Shown: positions 15,670 through 25,064 of the stretch, piece after piece | How the letters are laid out: each line of letters starts with the position of its first letter | Numbering within the stretch: position 1 is the first letter of the stretch | Source of the DNA: Adineta vaga | Lineage: Eukaryota > Rotifera | Direction of reading: 5' to 3' | DNA: 64,000 nt | Assembly (NCBI GenBank): GCA_021613535.1 | Contig: CP075494.1 | Span: 5,208,001-5,272,000 of the forward strand | Position numbers and translations under genes: made by a program | Notes under the pieces: generated by a model | Databases searched by the model: none | The model's input: the letters and a program-made list of their open reading frames with translations, nothing else | Told to the model about the DNA's origin: nothing

Positions 15670-15845
15670 CAGGACGATGATTCCTGAAGCAATGTTCAGT
15701 GATTTTCCGACTGAAACGTTCAGAAAACGCACAGGTTTCGGTCAGAACCTGCAGGAAAATGCCAGAAAATAGACACAGGAATCCGGTGTTCGTATCTAAC
15801 TGTCGGTTTTTCCATGAAAACTCCGGAATTCTGCGACCTGGGAAT
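15670..15845 (+). repeat. GC-richer interspersed repeat, copy 1
   Basis: A block distinctly richer in G and C than its surroundings. It begins CAGGACGATGATTCCTGAAGC, contains ACCTGCAGGAAAATG and ends near GCGACCTGGG. A related block in the same orientation is at 17543-17690. No coding potential. Confidence 0.55.
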
Positions 15846-16164
15846 TGATTAAAATTAATCTATAGTGATCATCATCAAACTATTCAAAAAGAAAATATCA
15901 TATCAGTGAAATAAATCAAATATTTTACTTGTATTACATTAGAAGTATACTGCTGAACCATTCAATTCGGTTCTAGAGTAAATTTAATTCAGTTAATTGT
16001 GGCACAAACAATGGATATTTCACGTGATGTAATTTAAAGAAATATTGTATTTGCTCAATCATATTATGTGTTAATTGATTATTAATAGTAAAGAGTTGTG
16101 GATGTATAAAGAAAAAGATCAACTGATGATATTTCTTATGGTGGTCGTGATAAAACAATTTTGA

Positions 16165-16740
16165 AGATAATAGTCGATATTCTTGGGTACCAAGATTTAC
16201 CCTTGAAATATTTATAAAACAATGCGGTCCTGGTCATATACGTAAACCACTTAAACAGTATGTAATTGCTAAACCTATCATTACACTTGGAGTAATGACC
16301 AGATTACAAATAGATTTAATAGATATGCGGAAAAGACCAGATATAATAAATCAAAATATTACTTATAAGTGGATTTTTGAATTGCATAGACCATTTCAGC
16401 AAATTTAGTTGAGCTTTCCTTTACAAAATAAAAGTACAAGTGAAGTTACATACAAACTACAAGAAATATTTTTTGTTTTTGGTACACCAAAAATATTGCA
16501 TAACGATAATAGCATTTTATGTGGTGCCCTTAGCAAGTGGCTGTCGGTGCACAACTGTTCACATTGGTGAGATGGTTTATTACCAGTAGTTTATGGCATT
16601 AATACTAGGCGTTCAGTCGTTACTAAAACGACACCATATCAAATTATGTTTGGTCAAAAACCATGTTCTGATTCAGATTTTTGGAAACTTGTTAAAGATG
16701 AAAATATTGCATTTAAATTGGCTTATCAGTATGACAAACT
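16165..16740 (+). mobile_element. decayed integrase (DDE, Ginger/KRBA2-like) relic
   Basis: One reading frame retains integrase-core blocks broken by two in-frame stops (about 16407 and 16570). The blocks are RLQIDLIDM (first Asp region), LQNKSTSEVTYKLQEIF, FGTPKILHNDN (second Asp region) and TTPYQIMFGQKP downstream. The stretch between the second Asp and the terminal block is too short, so the catalytic Glu region is deleted. The spacing and the DLIDM and YQIMFGQKP phrases resemble cut-and-paste Ginger-type or KRBA2-like integrases more than a gypsy polyprotein; no reverse transcriptase was found nearby. The element is dead. Confidence 0.65.
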
Positions 16741-17279
16741 GGTAAATATTTAGCTTTGTTTATGTAGGATGTTTAGAAAAAGAAAGATTTTTTTTTGAAT
16801 AAAAATAGCTATGATAGACTCATTTTTTTTATGAATTTATCTATAGTCGAAGTCCTAACTCTGCCTAGAAAAAACCAGTCAATATCAGAGTTCAGAGTTC
16901 TAATTTGCTTGAATTCCGATATTTCCTACAACATATATATATCCCCATGAACTTTCGTTTCATTTTCTGTTGAGTTATTCTTTTACAACGATGATGCATT
17001 TTGAATAAATCTTCAATAAACGTTTAATTCATCCAAGGTTTTGATCGAATCGAACGGCTTTTTCTGTAAGAACGTTGAAAGTGAACATGTCAATGAGAAA
17101 AGTGTGGAAACAATCGTTCCACATACAATGTACATCTTTTTTGAATAATCATAAATCCCTTACCACATAATTGATGTGAAGTAAGTTCGGACGTACTAAA
17201 ACAATAAAATTATTGTTTTAATTGATGAATTTATTTGAGAAAGCATCCAATAAATGATAGGAGAATTGTCTCAGAAAGT

Positions 17280-17309
17280 ATCATATCATATCATATCATA
17301 TCATATCAT
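17280..17309. repeat. (ATCAT)n pentanucleotide repeat
   Basis: About six perfect tandem copies of a TCATA/ATCAT unit. Confidence 0.85.
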
Positions 17310-17542
17310 TAGAAAATTTCTAGTTAGTCATGAGTGTCTTTCTTGTCAAGTATTCTATATCCTTAAAAAACCAGATCGAATCTATGCAATAAAATTTAAG
17401 AAAGATTCTTTTTCTTTCTTTTAGATGAAAAAAAAGATTTTGACTGCTAAATTATGAAAGCCAAGAAAATGAAATCAATGACAACAACAACAATATTGAT
17501 TATATCAAATTATCTTCCTAAAATTCGTGTTTTACAATTTAC

Positions 17543-17690
17543 TCAGGACAATGCTTCCGGAAGCAGTATTCCACTAATTTCCGGAGAAAACCTGCAGGAA
17601 ACCTCTCATTTTCCGGCAGGTTCCGTTCAGTTCCAGGTGAAACTTGGTAAATCTAGTCATCGGATCCGTTTCGGATTCTTCGACCTAGGT
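17543..17690 (+). repeat. GC-richer interspersed repeat, copy 2
   Basis: Begins CAGGACAATGCTTCCGGAAGC, contains AACCTGCAGGAAA and ends GGATTCTTCGACCTAGG. These are the same landmarks, in the same order and orientation, as copy 1 at 15670-15845. Divergent and shorter. An open frame across it (17454-17750) is not a credible gene. Confidence 0.55.
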
Positions 17691-18330
17691 ACTTTATGCA
17701 CAGAGAGTAGTCATCAGCAGCTATCTTCTCTAATATTTGTTGTATTGTAGAGAAATTAATCTCCCAATGTCGGTTTTCATTTTGTTCAATTGTTGTTAAA
17801 TTGATTTTCATTTCTGCACGGCAAACGTCACCAAATGATGTTTTGCATATGAGTTCGAGAATGCCTTTTTTTGACTGACAGTCATATTCAAGATCACATT
17901 ATGATGCTGGTATAACACTATTCTCGTCGAAATTTTCTGCAAATAGGAAAAAAAAATGTACGTGAAGTAATTATTTTCGAAATGCAAAAGGAATTGTTTT
18001 TAAATATCTCATTGTACTATTTCATATTAGAAATCTCATCTCTGCTCTATGATAATATCAAAAGAGATGATTCAAAAAGTATGTTAACTATTACAAAAAG
18101 ATTAATTAAACTTTAATTAACTAATTCTTCTTCTTCTTCGTTCATCACCAAATATGTATATCTATTATGAACTTTTGTATTATCTTTTATTTGATTAACT
18201 AGGTATAATTCTGTTGTTGCATCATGTTCATCTTGTTCAACTTCTATTAATAATGAACGACCAGTCTGAATTTCTATAAGAACAACAGATACTAAATCAT
18301 ATTTTATATTTATTAATTTCAACAAATTCT
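17691..18330 (-). pseudogene. broken minus-strand gene fragment, family unknown
   Basis: Two stretches of coding-like sequence lie in order on the minus strand. The first (18113-18330) reads VSVVLIEIQTGRSLLIEVEQ and ends in an acidic EEEEELVN. After about 170 nt with a possible acceptor near 17942, a second stretch reads CQSKKGILELICKTSFGDVC and NRHWEINFSTIQQILEKIAA. It carries an in-frame TAA before its first Cys. It is cut off exactly where the GC-rich repeat starts at 17690. I do not recognise the protein. Likely a gene end removed by the repeat's arrival. Confidence 0.35.
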
Positions 18331-19915
18331 TTTAGTTAATCATTAAAATATGAGATAGATTCTTCTGAAATTTGAAAAGATATTCGATGAATAATACTCA
18401 TGAAATAAAATGGAGTACAACAAAAGCTCTCATATTGCATATCTATTCGCAATCTGATGTAGCAATTTCTAATGGAACTGCATCTGCATATGAGAGATAT
18501 AACTCTATGATAAATATTTTTCAAAAATTTGAAGAACGTTTCATACAAAAATGTTTCGTTACAGTTTTTTACCACGGAAAGAAGGACCGTATTGATGGTG
18601 ATTGGTATTGACGTGATCTGATGAATTTGATATCTATACAGGATCAAAAGATTTAGCTGATTCTTATTTGTTATTTATTAATTAACAAAATTCGTGCTAT
18701 TACAACAATAATTTGAAAATATGATATTGTACGTAAAAGGAGATGAACTTTAATTTATTTAAACGAAAATTTTGCTTGCCGAACAGTGAATGTTTTCTTT
18801 TGACGTAGGATATAGAAAAGATACGACTCGATCCGACTAAACGAGATAACATTTGAAACGATTTTTTGATTGTTTCTTTTCTAAATTATCAATTCCCTTT
18901 TCTGAAAAAAAGGGTTATAGGCTCCCTAAATAGGGTCGTTGAAATGCTTAAAGTTTGTTTGTTTGTCCAAGTCAACCAGGTAAAAGCAGCCTATAAATCG
19001 ATGAAAACTTACTAATGATCATCACAAAATAATTCACCCGAAGGTAGTCGAAGTCGAGTATCTCGAGTCTGATGTTAGTTTTTCCCAATTCGAATTAGTT
19101 AATTAATTAATTAGCTAATCTCTTACATAACACTCATATGATTGAAAGGAAACGAGAAAATAGACCCTGCGCGTTAGTGACTAGTTGCGACTGGAGGAAG
19201 GTCGACGAGTGATTAGACGTTTTTTTAAGAGCTTTATAAGAAGGAAAATAAGTATGAGTAATGCATTTTTGAGAAGTATCAAACGATCGGGTTCATGAAT
19301 ATTTATAAACATTACTTGTTTCTGTTTTTCTCTTTTAGTAAATGATCTAATGATACTTTGAAATGGTGAAAAGATGGAAAACACTTTTTAAAAGGTTTTA
19401 TGTATAAAGTTTGTTTGGACCGGGATCCGGTCAAGTCCAAATCCAGCTTGCGGGTGTTACTGAGCACTGTTATCATTCTTTCAGAAAAGGGTCAGTGAAT
19501 CCAGAGGATGAGTGTTACTAGTCAAGTATCTTACTTATTCATAATACTCTTGAGACATAAAGGATAACTTGACTTCTCATTTTTAATTCATCTTTCTTTT
19601 AATATATATATAAAATTTTAATAAAACGCTCATTAAAAATCAAAATATTGCTTGTAGTTAAGTAATTTGTCTCTACTGACACACCTTGTGCTTTCGTTTC
19701 ATAATAATGTTTGAACACGCAACAACTACGTCATAAATGCTAGATAATTATGATTAACTGATCTCTTCACTCAAAAAGATAACCATTTCTAATGATTGTG
19801 TGAGAGGATTCTAAATGCCATAAATATACGTTTTCCTCTCATCTATTCTCTCTCAGTTCTGATACACTTTACCATAAAGAATCATTTTCCGTTTTACATA
19901 AATTTCAACAACGCA
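18331..19915. other. gene-poor region
   Basis: No gene can be supported. An open plus-strand frame at 18372-18611 has no recognisable motif or splice partners. A slightly GC-richer patch at 19415-19515 may be another old repeat. The last 100 bp should hold the GPCR promoter. Confidence 0.45.
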
Positions 19916-20881
19916 ATGTCGGTTACAAATCTTGTATCAGTTCAACAAGATATGATTCGATATGGAATGACTATCTATTATGGATTAGGTATCGTTGGTA
20001 ATTTTTTTAATTGTATTATGTTTACTCGACCAACTTACCGTCATACTCCAAGCTCGATCTATTTTCTTTTTCTTTCTATTTTCGCTGTTATTTATTTAAC
20101 TTGGGCTATGATTCCACTTTTTCATTCACTTAACAATATCGATCCTCAAATTCAATTCTTATTCTATTGTAAAATCCGACTCTATTTCGGTCATATTCTT
20201 GGTCAATGTATTCGATTTGTTGTAGTGTTTGCTTGTATCGATCGATATATTGTAACACAAACAAATGTTCATATTCGTTCATTAAGTTCTGTTTCGATGG
20301 CATTGAAAAATGTTTTCTTTGCTTTTCTAGTACTTTGTATTATTGCTATCCATATGCCAATTTTAATGGATATTAGAAATGGAATTTGTGGAATGTTTGG
20401 TTTGTATAAATTGATTTATGCAATTTATCAAATATCATTAGTCGGTATTTTACCTCCGACATTAATGATCGTGTTTAGTATTTTAACTATGCGTAGTCTT
20501 CAACAGCGTCATGGTCGCCGAATACGTGCGAGACAACGGGATCGATACTTAATGCGAATGTTAACTGCTGAAGTTTTAGTCAATATCTTTACATCCATTC
20601 CTTATTCAGTGAATCTTGTTTATGGAGCAATAACGTATTATATCACAGATAAGAGTGTTGTACAACAAGAGATCGAAGCATTTATTAGCTTTGTTACACA
20701 ATTTCTTGGATATCTAATTAGTGTTGCTCCTTTTTATTTATTTATTTCAATATCAAAACCATTTCGAAATGAATTTATTAATCTAATGTTCAAATGTATA
20801 CATCAACGTACACGAAGACATCTTCGAGTTGTTCCAACAATTGAACAACCACAACAACAACAACACACCATGACTCATTAA
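19916..20881 (+). CDS. rhodopsin-like seven-helix receptor (orphan GPCR)
   Basis: Single-exon receptor of about 320 residues with seven hydrophobic segments. TM1 has GIVGNFFNCIMF (the conserved GN). A Cys opens TM3 (FYCKIRLYFG), and TM3 ends in CIDRYIV, the DRY-type motif. TM5 has SLVGILPPTLMIVFSIL. TM6 follows a basic loop (RRIRARQRDRYLMRML). TM7 reads YLISVAPFYLFISISKPFRNEF; the usual NPxxY is replaced by APFYLF. The tail is Gln/His-rich. The Met at 19916 is preferred over an in-frame upstream codon at 19796, which would add 40 residues with a spurious hydrophobic stretch. Peptide-type class A is likely; ligand unknown. Confidence 0.8.
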   Translation: MSVTNLVSVQQDMIRYGMTIYYGLGIVGNFFNCIMFTRPTYRHTPSSIYFLFLSIFAVIYLTWAMIPLFHSLNNIDPQIQFLFYCKIRLYFGHILGQCIRFVVVFACIDRYIVTQTNVHIRSLSSVSMALKNVFFAFLVLCIIAIHMPILMDIRNGICGMFGLYKLIYAIYQISLVGILPPTLMIVFSILTMRSLQQRHGRRIRARQRDRYLMRMLTAEVLVNIFTSIPYSVNLVYGAITYYITDKSVVQQEIEAFISFVTQFLGYLISVAPFYLFISISKPFRNEFINLMFKCIHQRTRRHLRVVPTIEQPQQQQHTMTH

Positions 20882-21472
20882 TTTATATTTGAACGATTTG
20901 ATTAAGTGATATGGTTAAAAATTTCAATAATAAGGAAGAAAAAACTATTTCGCATCATCAATATATCGTTGAACCTATGTTTTTCGTGATGGCAAAATTT
21001 TCTTTTTGTTTAGCTCAATAGATCGTTTAATTTATAGAAATTTCACAGAAGAAGTTGTGTTATGGTAACTACTCATATAATACAGAATCTATTAAATGTG
21101 TTCATTAATCAATCGAATAAAAATAAGCACATATTCTTAACTAATTTTAATTGTTCGACCTTTTAATAGCAGATTTAGTTTGTCCACCATGTGTATAATT
21201 CCACTGATAACACCGATCACCTTTTTTTTATTACATTTTATTTTGCCACGATTTTCTTCCTTCCTTGAGAATACTTGAGAATATACTCAGACTATTTATA
21301 AAAATTCCTAGCGTGTCATTCTTGATGAACAAAGAATAGCGCATGTGTTATAAACGATGTCGCTTTTGAAAATCAAACATTAACGATTCTATTTTGTGTG
21401 AGTAAACAAAAGCGAACTGCAATTTAATATAAAACATTCATTGCAATACAATACAAGAACAGAAAATTATAA
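20882..21472. other. intergenic between convergent genes
   Basis: AT-rich convergent spacer between GPCR and IFT57 3' ends. No gene seen. Confidence 0.6.
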
Positions 21473-23032
21473 TTAATCAAAATCAGGTTCATTTAGAAGA
21501 AAATCTGCTTTTTCATCATTTGCTTCTTCTTTTTCTCGTACTTTTGATTGCATTAATGTATGTTCTAGGACAGCAATTCGAACATCGACACGAACGATAT
21601 CACGATTTAATTCTTCAATGGCTTTTTTAATTTTAACCAATGGACCTAAATGTTTCGAAATAGATATAAGATAGAATAAAAAACGAAATGAACAAACCTC
21701 CATCCGTAACATTCTGTCCTGTTTCTTCCATTTCTTCTTTGATCCGTTGTAATTCTGCTGAAATTTGAGCTAATTGTTGAGATTTTTCTGTAATACCAGT
21801 TGAACATTGTCGATACTGTTGTTTTGCTAATGCTAATGTATCTTGTTGTTGATGAAATTCATGAACATGATCATTTAATTGAGAATTAATATATTGTTCA
21901 CGTGTGGTTATTTTTTCTAATGATTTAGCAATATCTGTATGAAAACGTGTTAACATTTGTTCAGCATCTTTCAATGAACTAGCAATTTGTGTTTTATATG
22001 TTAAACGTTGTTCTTGACGTGCACGCCAATCTTTATTTTCTGCTTTAAATGTTACTTTTAATTGCGGAAGAATTCGTTCTACTTCAAGTTTCCATTCTGT
22101 AGCATCTGTTGTTGATTCCATAATCAATTCAGGACGTATTTCAGGTTCAGACATAGCAGCAGCGCCAACGGAATTCGATTTTAAACCTAATTTCGTTAGT
22201 GCTTCCATATTTAATATTGTTTCATCTTCTTCATATTCATCTGGATCATTATCCTAAAACAAAACCATCGAAATAGTTCGCAATTTCTATTCAAATTCAA
22301 GGAAAAACCGAATACTTTATTAAACATTTCTTCATCGATTTTATTCACATCAATTTCATTGTCATCATCTCTTCCACCTGCATCATCCGTATCAGGTAAT
22401 TCATCAGGTTTTTCCGGCCTAAAATTATATCATATATATATATCATCATAAAATCAATTGAATCGACTAACGATCGCCATGTAAAACTATTCTTTTTCAA
22501 TGCATCATCTGCAAGTCTATTGAGAATATAAACAATTGATTCACCAGATCCAGCTCGAAGTTTATTCGCACTAACAGCTACATCATGACCCTTCAAAAAA
22601 CAAAAGTCCATTTTTTTTCTTCATTGAAAAAGTTTGACATACTAATTTTTTAAATTGTGCAATAATATTTGCTAGAAGTACGCTTTGATCATCATCCTAA
22701 ATGAAGCAAACTATGAGTTAAAAAAAACAAATTCAATCTTATCTAACCTCGCTTGGTTTATCGAATTTCACACCACCTTTTTGAAATAACCATGCTGATA
22801 ATGCAATAAATGCATGTAATTGATCACCTGCATTGGTTGGTACAGCAAAATGAATACGTGAAATTGGTTTCATACGCCATTTAACAACATATTCATCGTC
22901 ATAATTAAGTAGTTTTAACTTATTATGTAAATTCGCCATATCAACAAAAACTTGAAAACCTGCACCAGGACTGACATCAGGCACATCAGTGGCAGCAGCT
23001 CCTTTCCCTCCTTCATCACCCATTTGATACAA
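21473..23032 (-). CDS. IFT57: intraflagellar transport protein 57 (IFT-B)
   Basis: IFT-B subunit that links the complex to kinesin-II and is needed to build cilia. Five or six exons on the minus strand with short introns. It starts MYQMGDEGGKG at 23032; the second Met at 23023 is equally possible. The N-terminal calponin-homology-like domain has FQVFVDMANLHNKLKLLNYDDE, HFAVPTNAGDQLHAFIALSAWL, then KLRAGSGESIVYILNRLADDALKK and FTW, matching IFT57. After an acidic linker (PDTDDAGGRDDDNEID) comes a long coiled coil (about 21500-22200: EWKLEVERILPQLKVTFK through AEEL-type heptads), which binds IFT20. The end is LLNEPDFD. Full length. It is divergent from CCDC12 with about 330 bp between. Confidence 0.95.
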
Positions 23033-23361
23033 GTTAAATCACGTAAAAGAAAAGAATTCTTCTCTGACCATCCATTGCTTCAAACAGTTCACTAGTGAAC
23101 AACCTCTTCCAACATCATCTGATTGACTAGAACGACATCTACACAGATGTTATTGAAATTTTTTTTTCTTGAATAAATCTCCCAAGGAATCTTTTGAAAA
23201 ATAATTTATTTTAGTTATAAAACGTTTTTCGAAAATGATTTTTTTACAAACCAATCAATGAATATTTATATAAGAGAAAACCAGCTGTTGTTTATTTATT
23301 GTGCTTGTAACTTCATTCTTATTTTGATTTGCTTTGTGAAAGTATTTGCTCAGCACCAGAA
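23033..23361. promoter_or_regulatory. bidirectional promoter region, IFT57 / CCDC12
   Basis: Start codons of two divergent genes are separated by about 330 bp. Contains the 14-bp palindrome at 23087-23100 and an A/T-rich centre. Bidirectionality is inferred from layout. Confidence 0.5.
23087..23100. promoter_or_regulatory. perfect 14-bp palindrome upstream of IFT57
   Basis: GTTCACTAGTGAAC is its own reverse complement. The outer GTT...AAC arms fit an RFX X-box, but the central YYATRR core does not. It is about 55 bp from the IFT57 start. Confidence 0.3.
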
Positions 23362-23953
23362 ATGACATTAAGTGAATTAGAAGAAGAAGCAAAAAAACGT
23401 AAGGAACGTTTGGCACAATGGAAACTCAAAAAACAAAACCAAACTAGCAAACGGAAAGAATTTGAGGATGATGATGAAACTGAGGAAAAAGATGTATCTG
23501 AAGAAACAATTCAGTTTCCTAAACCAATCTTTCGTAATTACAAACCCAATGATTCAGGTCCATTATCCGGTGCAATTGTTCTACCTAAACCAAAATTAAT
23601 CGATGTGAAATCAATTGTAAGTCATGAGAAAAAAAGAATTTTCCATTTACTAAAAATAACTTTCGTTAAATATGATTTAGATTGACGATCAAACAAAAAC
23701 AACGAATTCAAATGAAAAATCTGTTAATGATGTTGCTGAAGACGTTGATTTATTATCATTAGCACCACGTAAACCTGATTGGGATTTAAAACGTGATGTC
23801 GAAAAGAAATTAAAACGTTTAGAAAAACGAACAGCACGTGCAATTGCAGAATTAACTCGTGAACGTTTATTAAAAGAACAAAAAGAATCTTTAGCTGAAG
23901 TTGTTGCAACAACTTCGAAATTAAATGAAGCAGCACAAGATGATGATGATTAA
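23362..23953 (+). CDS. CCDC12: CCDC12 / Cwf18 spliceosome-associated protein
   Basis: Small coiled-coil protein associated with activated spliceosomes (yeast Cwf18 family). Two exons, 23362-23616 and 23681-23953. It starts MTLSELEEEAKKRKERLAQWK. An in-frame upstream codon at 23329 is not needed. The first exon encodes a charged helix and an IFRNYKPND motif (RNYxPxD in the family). The second has the diagnostic VDLLSLAPRKPDWDLKRDVEKKL, then KRTARAIAELTRERL, near-identical to human CCDC12. It ends in DDDD at the stop. An AATAAA follows within 15 bp. Length about 175 aa is normal. Confidence 0.95.
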
Positions 23954-25064
23954 AAAACAAATAAAATCTCTTCTGTTAAAATATTCTCTTTCTTTTTTTT
24001 TGTCTTTGTTATATAAAATAAAATCAAAACGGAAACAATTGTAAGTTTCTCTTTTGTTTATTTCAGATAATGGTCAACTTATCAGTTTTTCTTTGGAAAC
24101 AATTTATCTCTTTAGGAATGTCATCCGTGACATTTTAGTTTTTTATTGAAGTATTTGCAAATTCCATGCGTTGTTCGACAGCTTTGCCGAGCAATACGAG
24201 GAGTATTTCATCTATTGAACAACCAATTATTCATCAATCAACAATCAACACTACCAAACTGGAGTATTTTACTGATTGGTTTACGGGGTATGTTTAATCT
24301 TTCATCTTTGCTTGAAATTCTTAGAAATCGTTTCTCTTTTGAATGCCAACTGACATAGATATATTCTTCGTGTAATATATATCCTGGTGAGAATAGATGA
24401 TCGTTCAGGGTGAAACTAACCTTCTCATCTGTATATCCTAAGATGAGATATATATGTAATATTTGTTTTTTCTCGTTGTCAAAGAGTTCTTACTATTCAT
24501 ATGATTGATCATGCTAATTCTATTTCTTCTGCCTTTTATAACCTTGTTTATTTTCCATTTGTTTTCATAAGGCGTGTCTATCTGTCTTTTCAAGAGAAGG
24601 TCAGCGATCAGCTACTATATTATCTTATCAATTAACCTATCATACAGTCAATCGTATTGGAAAAAAATCTCTCATTGAAACTTCAAAATGTAAACGAGTT
24701 TAAGAACGATTGGATATTAATCGGACAGGAGAAGGAGGAAGAAAAAGCTCGCTTTTTGAATGTTGTGTAATAAGAAGAGCATTGACCGTGAATATGACAG
24801 TTCGAATAGGGGCTATTCGGTTAAATCCGACTTGTGCGGATCAATATGTCACTATCGAGAGAATAGTGGCGTGATCGTGTTATGTTTGTTTTGGTTGATT
24901 CTCTCGGTTTTTTTTTCTCCGTTGTTGTAACGTCGTCATTTCCTCTCGTTCTTCTTCTCACTTAAAGAGAAGCGCGTGCGAGGTATAATAAAAAAAAAAG
25001 AAAGCGATGAAGAAACAAATGTCCACGGAATGAACGCATGCTGATGACAATATTTTACTAAATC
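23954..25064. other. long intergenic region upstream of MOB2
   Basis: No gene seen. Holds an 8-bp inverted repeat (24423-24430 / 24441-24448, 10-nt loop). An open frame at 24146-24358 lacks any motif. A CT-rich stretch at 24900-24960 may belong to the first MOB2 promoter. Confidence 0.5.

Larger units (their letters stand above)
15846..17542. other. gene-poor stretch around the integrase relic
   Basis: Apart from the relic at 16165-16740 and a pentanucleotide run at 17280-17309, I see no genes. Short frames here are random. Confidence 0.5.

Noticed and set aside
16165-16740. possible LTR retrotransposon
   Set aside because: No reverse transcriptase, primer-binding site or clear LTR was seen; integrase phrases fit a cut-and-paste element better.
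17454-17750. 98-codon frame over repeat copy 2
   Set aside because: The frame runs through the GC-rich repeat and simple sequence; its composition does not look like protein.
18372-18611. 79-codon plus-strand frame
   Set aside because: No recognised domain and no splice-linked exons, and the antisense strand is similarly open.
24146-24358. 70-codon frame in the MOB2 upstream region
   Set aside because: Starts at a non-ATG codon and has no motif or splice context.
24423-24448. 8-bp inverted repeat with a 10-nt loop
   Set aside because: Short hairpins like this are common by chance in AT-rich DNA; no conserved context.
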